A DNA stretch of 64,000 bases from Bradyrhizobium sp. CB82 (lineage in GTDB: Bacteria; Pseudomonadota; Alphaproteobacteria; Rhizobiales; Xanthobacteraceae), in contig NZ_CP121650.1 in the NCBI RefSeq assembly GCF_029714405.1, positions 6,701,001 to 6,765,000 on the forward strand. Direction: 5' to 3'. A model generated the notes under the pieces. That model made no database searches, had not been told where the DNA came from, and saw only the letters and a list, made by a program, of their open reading frames with translations. Positions 28,299 through 37,456 of the stretch are shown here, one piece after another (the first letter of the stretch is position 1; each line of letters starts with the position of its first letter). The position numbers and the translations under genes were made by a program.

Positions 28299-29066
28299 TT
28301 AACTGCCGGCTCGCGAGCGAGCTACGTCGGCCGCGGAAATGCCCTCGAGCGCCAACCCATAGCCGACGCTCTCATCAACCAGGCGACGTAACGGCTGGGT
28401 GAGAGCCACGCGAGTGTAGCTGGCAGTCAATGGTGGCAGCGTCGCGATGCTGGCCGCGATCTCCCGTGCCCGCACATGCAGGTGGTCTCGGCTCACGATC
28501 TCGTTGACCACTCCCAACTGCTTTGCTTCCTTTGCGTCCAGCGTCTGCTGGGTAAGAACGAAGTAGCGACCGCGGATCGAGCCGATCAGGTGCGGCCAAA
28601 GCGAATGGATTCCATCGCCGGGTACGATTCCGAACCCGAAATGCGGTTTATCCTGAAACACGGTGTCTGGCGTGGCGATCACGACGTCGCATAGAAGAAC
28701 ATATTCGGAATGCACCGTCGTTGGGCCGTTCAGGGCGGCGATCACCGGCACCGGAATATCCAGCAGGTTCGCAAGAACTTTCTTCCCCTCCCGGTAGATC
28801 TTGTCATACCCTCGCGGCGTGAAAAAATCGAAGCCCGCTGGGTCGATACGATCGATGAAGGCTTTCCCCGCGCCTGTTAGAATTACCACGCGATTATCGG
28901 CATCTTGGCCGATCTGGTGAAACAAATCCACGAACTCCTCGTGGGTATGCCCATCGAAGACGAGTGTGTCGCCGTCAGTGTGCAACACCACTTCGAGAAT
29001 GCCGTCGGGCGAGCGAGTGAGCTTGGCGTGAGGAAATGCGCTCTTGTACGTGTCGATCTTGGCCAT
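28299..29066 (-). CDS. Crotonase-superfamily protein resembling 6-oxocamphor hydrolase (retro-Claisen type)
   Basis: 255 residues from the ATG at 29066. It has a crotonase fold: VVILTGAGKAFIDRIDP, then ALNGPTTVHSEYVLLCDVVI and FGFGIVPGDGIHSLWPHLIG, and TLDAKEAKQLGVVNE. The CoA-binding glycine-rich oxyanion loop of true enoyl-CoA hydratases is replaced by TTVHSEY, and the usual catalytic Glu region reads PGDG. As I recall, the His and Asp in these positions are the catalytic residues of 6-oxocamphor hydrolase, which cleaves non-CoA diketones. The substrate here is unknown. A frame extension upstream to 29282 seems non-coding. Confidence 0.82.
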   Translation of the reverse strand: MAKIDTYKSAFPHAKLTRSPDGILEVVLHTDGDTLVFDGHTHEEFVDLFHQIGQDADNRVVILTGAGKAFIDRIDPAGFDFFTPRGYDKIYREGKKVLANLLDIPVPVIAALNGPTTVHSEYVLLCDVVIATPDTVFQDKPHFGFGIVPGDGIHSLWPHLIGSIRGRYFVLTQQTLDAKEAKQLGVVNEIVSRDHLHVRAREIAASIATLPPLTASYTRVALTQPLRRLVDESVGYGLALEGISAADVARSRAGS

Positions 29067-29196
29067 AGCCGATGTCCTCAGTGTTGTGACGCTGTAGATG
29101 GCGCTCTCTCCATCACCAATTCCAGAGCAGTCTGGCTCACGCACGCGCGTCCTCTCAACTGACGCCAGCTGGAACATTGGTGTGGCGCTTTCTCGT

Positions 29197-29562
29197 TTAG
29201 CAGCCACGACAGATAATAAGCTTGCGATCCAATTCTTTGTTGAGGCGATCTTGTTGGCGCTCCCACTCCGATATGGAATCATCGATCTGGATGTCGGCTC
29301 GTCGTGGTTGTCGGTGACCGATCGGCGCTCGCCATGGCAAACGCGAAGTCAGCGCCAGGGTGCTATTTCGATCGTGGACGCCGATTGAAGCATCGCTATT
29401 GTCGTTCGATGTGGTGCCGCGGACCGGGAGATCGGGAAAGCCGCTCACACTGCCTTCTTGCGCGGCGGTCGCAGCTGGCAAATACCAACCGATCATGACA
29501 ATACAGGCCGCGATAGCGGTGGCATGTCTCGCCGATTGGCTTAGGGTCGAGATAGGACTCAC
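29197..29562 (-). CDS. Small secreted hypothetical protein ending in CRGC
   Basis: 121 residues from a GTG at 29562, preceded by GAGGAG with seven bases spacing. A signal-peptide-like stretch (ATAIAACIVMIGWYLPAATA) is followed by an unstructured Ser/Asn-rich region. The C-terminus reads SISEWERQQDRLNKELDRKL then IICRGC. I recall small Bradyrhizobium proteins with this tail. Function is unknown. The terminal Cys pair might bind a metal or form a disulfide. Confidence 0.6.
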   Translation of the reverse strand: MSPISTLSQSARHATAIAACIVMIGWYLPAATAAQEGSVSGFPDLPVRGTTSNDNSDASIGVHDRNSTLALTSRLPWRAPIGHRQPRRADIQIDDSISEWERQQDRLNKELDRKLIICRGC

Positions 29563-29650
29563 GACGACACTCCTCTTTAGCAGACCGCCGATCCGCGTTG
29601 TGGGTTGCCAGAAAGCCGCCGGCAAGTTTTCGGGAGGCTCCTGTTTATCG

Positions 29651-30148
29651 TCACGCCACGCGAACGAGATCCTGCTTTAAGAGATAGAGCGACACCGCAA
29701 GCAGCACGACATCCTTCATCAGGAACGGGACATTGCCAGTCATAGCCGGAAATCCGGCTACGGGGTCCCAGCCGTTCGGCATGAAGGGAATTATCGAGAC
29801 AGTTACGATGAAGGTCACAGTCGAACCCGCGGCGCCGAGGATCCCCAGCCGCTTGTCCCAGAACCCTGCAAGAATCAGGGCGCCGAAGGTCCATTCGGAC
29901 AAGCCGAGAAGCCAGCTGGCACCCTGATGGCTGAACACGAGGTAGAGCCACCGGATCAGCGGACTGTTGCTGATGAACGGAACGAGCCGCTCGGCTTCGT
30001 ACGGCCACCACTTCTGGTAGCCGAAGAAGAAATACATGATTACCATGGAGGCCCGGATGACGTGGTAATCGAGATCAGACAAGAGCAGGCTCGACCTGCG
30101 CGATTTGCCGACAAATGGATCGAGTGCGGTATCCATATGCGCGTTCAT
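29651..30148 (-). CDS. DUF417 (YkgB-like) inner-membrane protein, second copy
   Basis: 165 residues, the ATG preceded by GGAGCACCACA. It has four membrane helices. The pattern HVIRASMVIMYFFFGYQKWW, RLVPFISNSPLIRWLY, LSEWTFGALILAGFWDKR and FLMKDVVLLAVSLYLLKQDL runs parallel to the protein at 15961-16461, so the two are paralogues. Function is unknown in general. Motif copy C lies 133 bases before the start. Confidence 0.9.
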   Translation of the reverse strand: MNAHMDTALDPFVGKSRRSSLLLSDLDYHVIRASMVIMYFFFGYQKWWPYEAERLVPFISNSPLIRWLYLVFSHQGASWLLGLSEWTFGALILAGFWDKRLGILGAAGSTVTFIVTVSIIPFMPNGWDPVAGFPAMTGNVPFLMKDVVLLAVSLYLLKQDLVRVA

Positions 30149-30280
30149 TGTGGTGCTCCTTTTCGTGGCAACCGAGCGGTCGCACTAGGCGACGGCGTGG
30201 AAGTAGATTGGGGTGTCGTTGATGCGGAACGTCGAGACACACCCGAATGCTTGGGATCTTCACAAAATCCTGCTCGTTGC

Positions 30281-30310
30281 GCGAGTTCAACGTTGTAAGA
30301 AAGTGTAAAT
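30281..30310 (-). promoter_or_regulatory. Conserved ~30-bp motif, copy C (upstream of the DUF417 gene)
   Basis: Read toward the DUF417 gene it contains TTTACACTTTCTTACAACGT then TGAACTCGCG. It keeps the CTTACAACGTT core and the ACTCGC tail but differs in several bases of the left half. It lies 133 bases before the start codon. Confidence 0.5.
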
Positions 30311-30752
30311 TGCATGGAGAGGCAGTGGCAGGATGGCTCGTTGAGTGTTCAGAGAAACTGCTAGCTATGCGGTGGCATTCGACAACACTGATTGAAATGA
30401 CTTGTCGGCCGACCGCTTCTCAATCGTCGCATCGATCGCGGTGAAGAACCAATTCTGCTAGGTCGCTCTGGGCAACGAACCAACGCGCCAGCACGCTCGG
30501 AGCAAGAGCCGCGAGCCGGCAACACTGTCGCCAAGGCAGTGTTGAGTGCCGAGCCTGGCCTCGCCGAAATAGGCTGCAAGATAGGGCAAGATGCCTTCAG
30601 TCCTTCCTACTCCTGTCCAGCCTGATATGCGCTTATCACGTGGAGCCCGCTCTCATTTGTGCGGCAGGGCAACCCTTCAAGCGCCCGAGAGTGCAACGGT
30701 CGGGCCTTTTCACTCGACGCGTCGCGCTGCAAGTGTGATCTCTGCAACGACA

Positions 30753-30782
30753 ATTAACACCATCTTACAACGCTAAACTCGC
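30753..30782 (+). promoter_or_regulatory. Conserved ~30-bp motif, copy D (upstream of the histidine kinase gene)
   Basis: Plus strand, ATTAACACCATCTTACAACG followed by CTAAACTCGC. It differs from copy A by a single base. It ends 74 bases before the kinase start, and this is the only copy whose target gene is on the plus strand. Confidence 0.6.
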
Positions 30783-30855
30783 TCGCGTTGTGACGTTGCG
30801 TCATGCTCTCCGCTGATCGGATTCCCTCAACGCACTTCCACCTGAGGAGCGTACC

Positions 30856-31638
30856 ATGCACGAGACAGAAGGGCTGGTTAAGGTAGCGGAAACCCGCGGG
30901 ACCATCGCTACAGAGCGGGTGGCAAAACGGTCCATCACTTGGAGCATGACGGCCAGAGCAGATCCGCAAAGGCCCTCGGAGTTCGAATCCGTGTTACTTG
31001 CAATAGCGGGACACGATCTCCGGCAGCCACTCCAGGTCATCCAGGGCGCGCACGATTTTCTAAGTCTCGGCGTTCGAACAGACTCCGAGCTGCGGCTGCT
31101 GCGCTCCGGCCAGAGCGCCATCGATCGGTTGAGGGACCAGCTCGATGAATTGCTCGCTGCGATGCGGCTCCGGGAACACGCGGAGGGGATGAAGCTAACG
31201 CCGGTGCCGGTTGGGCCTATATTTCGGCAAGCTTGTCGCGAGAACAAGATTTTGGCTCTACGAAAGGGAATCACCCTTCGCATAGTCGAGACCACCGCCA
31301 CGATTCACAGCAACGCGCTGCTTCTCAGCACTATCCTGCGCAACCTGATCAGCAACGCGATCAAGTACACGCAACCCGGTGGACGCATTCTCCTCGGTTG
31401 CCGTCACGTCGGCCAGAACATCCGTATCGATGTGTATGACACCGGAATCGGTATCGCGGAAGACCAAATGCCTCGAATTTTCGAGGCCTTTACTCGTCTC
31501 GATCCGGCGCGACGCGACGGTCTGGGCGTCGGCCTCTTCATCGTGCGCCAGGCCGTCGGCCTCCTGGGGCATCGCGTCGACATCAACTCTGCGCCCTCAC
31601 AAGGGTCGCGATTTTCGATACTCGCAACAAAAAACTGA
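30856..31638 (+). CDS. Soluble sensor histidine kinase
   Basis: 260 residues; the start follows CTGAGGAGCGTACC. No membrane helix and no obvious input domain. The H-box reads LLAIAGHDLRQPLQVIQG (about residue 52). The N-box NLISNAIKYTQPGG, the G1 box DVYDTGIGIAEDQ, the F-box RIFEAFTRLDPA and the G2 box GLGVGLFIVRQAVGLLGHRV all look functional. The H-box type (GHDLRQPLQ) is common in hybrid kinases. With only ~45 residues before the His, it needs a partner sensor or detects a cytoplasmic signal. Motif copy D is just upstream. Confidence 0.92.
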   Translation: MHETEGLVKVAETRGTIATERVAKRSITWSMTARADPQRPSEFESVLLAIAGHDLRQPLQVIQGAHDFLSLGVRTDSELRLLRSGQSAIDRLRDQLDELLAAMRLREHAEGMKLTPVPVGPIFRQACRENKILALRKGITLRIVETTATIHSNALLLSTILRNLISNAIKYTQPGGRILLGCRHVGQNIRIDVYDTGIGIAEDQMPRIFEAFTRLDPARRDGLGVGLFIVRQAVGLLGHRVDINSAPSQGSRFSILATKN

Positions 31639-32186
31639 CAAAATGGCAGCGCAACGACGTCAAGACGGGCCGTCTTGGTACTGCGTCAGCAGCAAGACCT
31701 AGATGATTTTTCTAAACGATGGTTTGCTGCAGTCCGCGCTCAGCCTGGAACGCAACGCGCTTACGCGAAAGGCGAACTGTACTCGTCACGTTGTAACGGA
31801 AGAATCAAGATGCTGTTTGGGCAAACGGCCGCGACACAATTGGCTTGCACACGGGTCGACGCGCGGGGCAACAGACAACTAAACGGCAAAGCTTGCCTCA
31901 CTGACCGGCTCTGATCGAGGGGCGCTGCTTTTCTACGCGGCGACATTAGCTCGGCCGACTGGCGGGCTTATGGTGAGCTCATTATAATCGAGCCGCTAAC
32001 CAAGCGGTTGACAGCTGCTAGCTGCCGGGCCTTGCGCAGGGCCCCATCCGTTGCGCACTTCGACCTTGCCTCGACGAGAAGGGTAAGGTTTTTCGCGTTC
32101 ACAGACTGGTTGGCAGGGTGCGCTCCTTTCATGCAAAGCAATCACAGCAATGCTCCTACTATAACCACGCCGCACATGTCGTAACG
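31639..32186. other. Intergenic stretch between two kinase genes
   Basis: No supported gene. Open frames at 31675-31914 (plus) and 31761-31946 (minus) have no domain. A lone ACGTTGTAA at 31786-31794 resembles the core of the five-copy motif but lacks its flanks. Confidence 0.5.
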
Positions 32187-33369
32187 ATGCAAATACTCGC
32201 GCGCTTGACTCCGGAATTGCATAGGATCCGCTCGCCGATCCTGCGCTACGTTTTTTCCGTCGGTTGCGTTGCGATCGCGCTTGGACTGGCGCTTACATTG
32301 CAACGCTACCAGTTGCGCGAGGTAGAACTACCAATTCTTGCTCTGTCGATCGCTCTCACCGCCTGGTACGCGGGAAGTGGGCCTACCGCGGTCGCAGTGA
32401 TGATATCCACGGCCTGCTTCGCCTACTTCTTCACCGAGCCCATTTACTCACTCTACGTTTCGGTCGGAGATCTACCGTACTTCCTCGTTTTCGTGGCGTG
32501 GGCGGTGCTTGTTGCCTCGTTCGCAGAAGTTCGACGCCGAGTTGAGGACGATCTTCGTCGAGCCCGCGACCATCTTCAGGCCGAAGTGGAACAACGAGCT
32601 CGCCGCGAGGGCGAGATCGCAAGACTAAACCAGGAACTTGCGAACCGCGCGGAAGAACTCGAAGCGACCAACAAGGAACTAGAATCGTTTGCCTATTCAG
32701 TTTCCCACGACCTGCGCGCGCCGGTTCGCCATGTCATCGGATTTGCGGAGCTGCTGCAGAAGCAGGGATCTTCTTTGCTGAACGACAAGACCAATCGATA
32801 CGTCAAGATGATCCTAGAGTCGGCAAAACGAATGGGCAATTTGATCGACGACCTCCTGGGCTTTTCGAGGATGGGAAGGGCAGAGGCCAAGAAGACGGCT
32901 GTGGATCTCGAGCAGCTCGTCAAGGAGGTTGTCACTGAATTCCGACAAGAGACAAGGGGGGCGGGACATTATCTGGAAAATCGGGGCGCTCCCGGTCTGT
33001 TCCGGCGACCGTTCCATGCTGAGAGTGCTTCTAATTTCCAATGCGGTTAAGTTCACACGAATGCGAACGCGGGCCGAGATCGAGATCGGCTGTGCCGAGG
33101 GAAAGGGAGATCAAGCAGAGCTGTTCGTGAGAGATAACGGCGCCGGCTTTGATATGCGGTATGTGAACAAGCTCTTTGGTGTGTTTCAGCGCCTGCACCT
33201 GCCGGAAGAGTTTGAAGGCACTGGAATAGGGCTCGCCACCGTTCAGCGCATCGTCGACCGACATGGGGGGCAAATCCGGGGCGAGGGAGCAGTAGATCGG
33301 GGCGCGACGTTCTATTTCTCTCTTCCGAAGGCATTCGTTTCACAGAAAGAAGCGAGGAGCACTCTATGA
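32187..33369 (+). pseudogene. DUF4118-type membrane sensor histidine kinase split by one base in a G run
   Basis: The first frame (ATG 32187, or GTG 32118) has DUF4118-like helices (WYAGSGPTAVAVMISTACFA, FFTEPIYSLYV), a coiled coil (LNQELANRAEELEATNKELE) and the H-box FAYSVSHDLRAPVRHVIGF. At 32951-32961 a run of six G interrupts the frame. With five G the protein continues as [58 protein letters not shown] and [18 protein letters not shown] to 33369. The two halves together make one normal kinase. It is followed at once by a CheY-like gene. A sequencing error, a real mutation, or phase variation could all explain the break. Confidence 0.85.
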
Positions 33370-33824
33370 GCATGCTGGGACGCATTTTGATCGTCGAGGA
33401 CGATCCAAGAGACGTTGAACTTACTCTGGCTGCCCTGGAGGAGTACTACCTGACAAACGAGGTGGTTGTTACCCGTGACGGACAGGAGGCTCTCGATTAT
33501 CTCTATTGTCGGGGGCAGTTCGATAGTCGTTCGAACGAAAACCCAGCCGTCATGCTGCTCGACTTAAAGCTGCCAAAGATTGATGGGCTGGAAGTGTTGC
33601 AGCAGATCAAATCCGACGATCATCTCAAGGTGATACCCGTGGTGGTGCTGACGTCGTCCCACGAGGAAAAGGACATGATGAAAAGCTACAAGCTCGGGGT
33701 GAACGCCTACGTCGTAAAGCCGGTCGACTTTCACGAATTTGTCAATGCCGTCAAGGAACTGGGCGCGTTCTGGGCGATCGTGAATGAGCCGCCGCCGGGC
33801 AGCATGAAGAAGAACGTACTGTGA
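33366..33824 (+). CDS. Single-domain CheY/Rcp1-like response regulator
   Basis: 152 residues; the ATG follows GAGGAGCACTCT and overlaps the end of the kinase frame. A single receiver domain without output: acidic pocket [18 protein letters not shown], phospho-acceptor Asp in [17 protein letters not shown] (about residue 65), Thr/Ser in [13 protein letters not shown], and Lys in [12 protein letters not shown]. Rcp1-type regulators act by protein contacts. The order kinase-regulator-hybrid kinase, with overlapping ends, indicates one phosphorelay operon. Confidence 0.94.
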   Translation: MSMLGRILIVEDDPRDVELTLAALEEYYLTNEVVVTRDGQEALDYLYCRGQFDSRSNENPAVMLLDLKLPKIDGLEVLQQIKSDDHLKVIPVVVLTSSHEEKDMMKSYKLGVNAYVVKPVDFHEFVNAVKELGAFWAIVNEPPPGSMKKNVL

Positions 33825-35716
33825 CGTCTCCTCTTCGGATTCTATTGCTGGAGGATAACTCCACTGATGCCGAGCTCATTCAAGATCTCCTGGAAACGGA
33901 CGGGCTCTTCTTTGAGATAACGCGGGTTCAAACACGTGTTGAGTTCGAAGGCGCACTCAACAACGTCGCAATTGACCTGATTCTTGCGGACTACCAACTT
34001 CCCTCATTCGATGGTCTTTCAGCATTGAACCTTGCCCTTCGTACCCATCCTAATCTACCTTTCATCTTTGTTTCCGGGACGCTTGGCGAAGAAGTCGCCG
34101 TCGAGGCACTCAAAATCGGAGCCACGGATTACGTTCTGAAGACCAGCCTGTCGAGACTCGTGCCCTCAATGCGGCGCGCATTGCGCGAAGCTGGACAACG
34201 AACCGAACGCAGGAAGGCTGAGGAGGCTCTACGCAGGAGCGAGATGACCCTCGCCGAGGCGCAGCGATTGAGCCACACCGGGAGTTTCGGCTGGGACGTT
34301 TTGAGTGGGGAAATCAACTGGTCCGATGAGACATGTAGAATCTTTGGATGCGCCCCTGGGACGAAGCCAACGACGGACCTGGTGGTGGAGCGCACTCACC
34401 CGGACGATCGGATGCTTCTTCGAAAGATGATTGATCGCACCTCGATCGTGAGAGCCGCATTTACCACGGAGCGGCGCCTGATGATGCCGGATGGTGTCAT
34501 AAAGCACGTTCGAGTTGTGGCTCATCCCGCAGCTAGCGACAATCCTGAGAGCGTGCTCTTCATAGGCGCGATAACGGATATCACTAGCCGCAAGCGCGCT
34601 GAAGAGACGCTACAGGAACAGGCTAATCTTCTTAACCTAACGCATGACGCTATTTTCGTCCACGACTTGAATGAGATTATCACGTACTGGAATCGTGGTG
34701 CAGAAAAGCTGTATGGGTGGACAGGCGAGCAAGCGAAGGGCCAGAATGCTTTCAATCTGCTGAAGCCGGCCTTCCCGGCTCCACTTGAGGAAATCACGTC
34801 AGAACTGCTGCAAACTGGCCATTGGGAAGGCGAGGTTGTGCACACCAGGAAGGACCACGCTCGGCTAACCGTGGAGAGCCGCTGGTCATTGCAACGAGAT
34901 GCGCAGGGCACGCCTGTAGCAGTTTTGGTGACCAACAGCGATATTGGGGATCGCAAATTGGCCGAAAGAGAGCGCGAAAGATTGCGTCAGCTGGAGGCAG
35001 ATCTCGCACGCATAAACCGTGTGAGCATGATGGGAGAGCTGGCTGCCTCTCTCGCGCACGAGATCAAGCAACCGATCACTGCGGCCGCGTTGAAAGCCCA
35101 GGCCTGCGGGCGATGGCTAAGTCATGCTATGCCCGACGTGACAAGAGCGCGCGAAGTTGCTGGCGAGATGATTACCGATGTAATGCGAGCAGGCGCCATC
35201 ATCGACCGAGTGCGATCACTGTATGCGCGCAGTGCGCCGCAATGGGAACTCATTGACATAAACGAAATTATTCGAGAGATGACGGCTTTGCTACGTGATC
35301 TGGCGATTCGAAACGCTGTCTCGATCCGCACCGAGCTTGCTGTTGGGATTCCGTCGACGACAGCGGATCGCGTGCAAGTGCAGCAGGTTTTGATGAACCT
35401 GATGATCAACGGCATCGAGGCGATGAAGGATAGCGGTGGCGAGCTGACCGTCGTGTCCGATAGGACCGAAGACCATCAATTACTAATCTCGGTGAGCGAT
35501 TCTGGCATCGGGCTTCCAGCCAACGAATGCGAGCACATTTTCGATGCATTTTTTACCACGAAACCGCAAGGCGCCGGTATGGGATTGTCCATCAGTCGGC
35601 GGATAATAGAGTCGCATGGCGGTCGCTTGTGGGCGAGCCCGAACTCCGGCCGGGGCGCGACCTTTCGCTTCACGCTACCAGGTAAGGCGATGCAGTCCTC
35701 ACGTCACGCGGTTTAA
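33821..35716 (+). CDS. Hybrid sensor kinase: receiver-PAS-PAS-histidine kinase
   Basis: 631 residues from a GTG at 33821 that overlaps the TGA of the receiver gene. Residues 1-125 form a receiver (LRILLLEDNSTDAELIQDLL, phospho-acceptor in LILADYQLPSFDGLSAL). Two PAS domains follow, one near 145-265 (LSHTGSFGWDVLSGEINWSD) and one near 270-390 (LTHDAIFVHDLNEIITYWNR). The kinase core has the H-box SLAHEIKQPITAAALKAQ, NLMINGIEAMKDSGGEL, SDSGIGLPAN and GAGMGLSISRRIIESHGGRL. No membrane helix is seen, so the signal is probably cytoplasmic. This receiver-first layout suits the second step of a phosphorelay. Confidence 0.93.
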   Translation: MTSPLRILLLEDNSTDAELIQDLLETDGLFFEITRVQTRVEFEGALNNVAIDLILADYQLPSFDGLSALNLALRTHPNLPFIFVSGTLGEEVAVEALKIGATDYVLKTSLSRLVPSMRRALREAGQRTERRKAEEALRRSEMTLAEAQRLSHTGSFGWDVLSGEINWSDETCRIFGCAPGTKPTTDLVVERTHPDDRMLLRKMIDRTSIVRAAFTTERRLMMPDGVIKHVRVVAHPAASDNPESVLFIGAITDITSRKRAEETLQEQANLLNLTHDAIFVHDLNEIITYWNRGAEKLYGWTGEQAKGQNAFNLLKPAFPAPLEEITSELLQTGHWEGEVVHTRKDHARLTVESRWSLQRDAQGTPVAVLVTNSDIGDRKLAERERERLRQLEADLARINRVSMMGELAASLAHEIKQPITAAALKAQACGRWLSHAMPDVTRAREVAGEMITDVMRAGAIIDRVRSLYARSAPQWELIDINEIIREMTALLRDLAIRNAVSIRTELAVGIPSTTADRVQVQQVLMNLMINGIEAMKDSGGELTVVSDRTEDHQLLISVSDSGIGLPANECEHIFDAFFTTKPQGAGMGLSISRRIIESHGGRLWASPNSGRGATFRFTLPGKAMQSSRHAV

Positions 35717-35975
35717 GCTGCAGGTCAGACGCAACTGTAGTGCAGGAGGGCCGACCACCGCATTGAGTTTCCGGTCCGCTGTAAATGATGAGAAGAATTC
35801 TCGCCAAATTCAGGCAGGAGCGCGACCTTCAGATAGGGATTCTCGAGCACTTGGGTCTTGAACGAGCGATCAAGGATAGTCTTCTCGTCGATCGACCCGC
35901 TCACCGTTCTGCGCTCCGGCCGGGTAATTGACGGCACTCCAAAAGCTAGACACGCAGAAATCATACTGCATCGAG

Positions 35976-36782
35976 TCAAAGAGCCCTGTGGTTGCGAGTA
36001 GCATCTTCCAGCTCTGCCTTTATGGCAAGGAAACGTTCATCCAGCACAAGCGGATTCTCGCGGTTGAGGGCGATCACCTGCGCCCTCGCCTCGCCACCTC
36101 GCGCGACTTCGAGGGCGTCGGCCTCGATTCCTTCCACGATCGCGGCCGCGACATCAACCGCGGACTCACGTCCGAAACCAAGACCCGCGCCCGCCTTCGA
36201 ACTTGCCATCATCGGCGTGTCGGTGGCGACCGGATAGACCGTCAGCACGTGCACGCCCTCGCCCTTGAGCTCACGGCGCAGCGCCTCTCCGAAGCGGGCA
36301 AGCCCCGCTTTCGTGGCAGCATACGTCCCATAAAACGGCACGCCAGTCAGCGCAGCCGCAGATGTCACGTTGACAATCAGCCCATCGCCGCTGCTGCGCA
36401 GGCGTGGCAGCGCCTCACGTGTCAATAGGATCGGTGCCAGCAGGTCAACCTCGACCATCGCCCGGATCTCGCGTTCCGGAATAAGCTCAAGCCGTCCGGC
36501 TCGCACCGCGCCGGCATTGTTCACAAGGATATCGATGCCACCGAATTCGGCGTCCGCATAAGACAGAATCTTCTGTCTATCCGACCCTCTGGTCACGTCG
36601 GCCGCGACTGCACTGACGCTCAGGCCGGTCACCTTGAGCTGTGCGACCGCCTTGTCCAGGTGCACTCGTCGCCGACCCACGATTGCTACGCGTGCGCCGC
36701 GCGCCAGCAGCAAGCGCGTTAGCGCCAAGCCGATGCCGCTGGAGCCACCGGTGACCACAACGCGCTTTCCCTTCAGATCCAT
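35976..36782 (-). CDS. Short-chain dehydrogenase/reductase (classical SDR)
   Basis: 268 residues from the ATG at 36782. The cofactor motif VVVTGGSSGIGLALTRLLLA lies at residues 7-26, with an Arg-rich turn (IVGRRR) that favours NADP. The structural NNAG (ILVNNAGAVRAGRLELIP), catalytic Ser (IVNVTSAAALTG) and YxxxK (FYGTYAATKAGLARFGEAL) are intact. It is close to DltE-like oxidoreductases. Substrate unknown. It stands alone between the kinase operon and a FUSC-like gene. Confidence 0.93.
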   Translation of the reverse strand: MDLKGKRVVVTGGSSGIGLALTRLLLARGARVAIVGRRRVHLDKAVAQLKVTGLSVSAVAADVTRGSDRQKILSYADAEFGGIDILVNNAGAVRAGRLELIPEREIRAMVEVDLLAPILLTREALPRLRSSGDGLIVNVTSAAALTGVPFYGTYAATKAGLARFGEALRRELKGEGVHVLTVYPVATDTPMMASSKAGAGLGFGRESAVDVAAAIVEGIEADALEVARGGEARAQVIALNRENPLVLDERFLAIKAELEDATRNHRAL

Positions 36783-36898
36783 TACTCGATTTCCCTTTGT
36801 GGCCCAAATCGCCATTTGCAATGGCCTCGCGGCACCTTCAGCCGTTCCATCGTTTGACGACCGATCCAGCTCCGCGATCGAAAGCTAACTTCACGTCA

Positions 36899-37417
36899 TC
36901 ATTTCCCGACTGCACGGGAATACAGATACGAAGCAGCCCATTTACTTCCGACCCCGATCCCGACTCCAACAACGGTATCAACCAGACGGAGGACTGGTTG
37001 CTGCCAGGCATCAGTAGGGCTAATCGCAGCAACCACCATGACGACTACCGTCGTTATTCCCGTGGTAACGATGTCCTCTTGTCGGCCTAAGAGCATCATT
37101 GCCAATGTACCGATTCCGATCAGCGCAGCTAGACCTAGTACCGTGAATGGGAAGAACCAAAGATAGGCCAAGCACAACGCGAAGCTCACGCTCGTGGCCA
37201 GCAATCGGCTCGCTCCTGCCGACAAGCTGTCGCCGCGAGACGCCCGAAAGACGAAAAGGGTCGCCACGGCCGCCCACATGCCTCCCAAAAACTCAGAATC
37301 CTTGTCAACAATTGAGGCAAGTGCATGGGTCATAACCCAGTAGGATATTGCGCACGCGATTCCCATATTCAACGAGTAGATGACGTTCCAAGATGAGAGC
37401 CTTGCCCTAACAATCAT
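36899..37417 (-). CDS. FUSC/aromatic-acid-exporter-like membrane protein
   Basis: 172 residues; the ATG follows GGAGGTGACGTT, a strong Shine-Dalgarno. It has six predicted membrane helices. Segments VIYSLNMGIACAISYWVM, FLGGMWAAVATLFVFRAS and LRLVDTVVGVGIGVGSKWAA are characteristic of the FUSC/ArAE N-terminal membrane unit. Many relatives have a long cytoplasmic domain; here only the membrane half is present, as in some short bacterial forms. It may export organic acids, but no substrate can be given. Confidence 0.8.
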   Translation of the reverse strand: MIVRARLSSWNVIYSLNMGIACAISYWVMTHALASIVDKDSEFLGGMWAAVATLFVFRASRGDSLSAGASRLLATSVSFALCLAYLWFFPFTVLGLAALIGIGTLAMMLLGRQEDIVTTGITTVVVMVVAAISPTDAWQQPVLRLVDTVVGVGIGVGSKWAASYLYSRAVGK

Positions 37418-37456
37418 AACGTCACCTCCATCATCGAGCTGAAAGCTACGGGTTTC

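Larger units (their letters stand above)
30149..30855. other. Divergent intergenic region with two motif copies
   Basis: About 700 bases between a minus-strand DUF417 gene and a plus-strand kinase gene. Short frames here lack domains. Two copies of the conserved motif (C and D) lie in inverted orientation, one facing each gene. Confidence 0.6.

Noticed and set aside
28290..28312. GCCGG/CCGGC hairpin at the end of the crotonase-like gene
   Set aside because: The short stem overlaps the stop codon and no T run follows, so a terminator cannot be supported.
23715..30782. Reading the repeated motif as ends of a mini-transposon
   Set aside because: No inverted pairing with a constant spacing, no target duplications, and the fixed orientation toward genes fits a regulatory site better.
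31786..31794. ACGTTGTAA, resembling the five-copy motif
   Set aside because: Only nine bases match, the flanks differ, and it does not face a gene start.
35725..35979. An 84-codon minus-strand open frame after the hybrid kinase
   Set aside because: Part of it looks protein-like, but no domain or start signal is visible and it overlaps the SDR stop.
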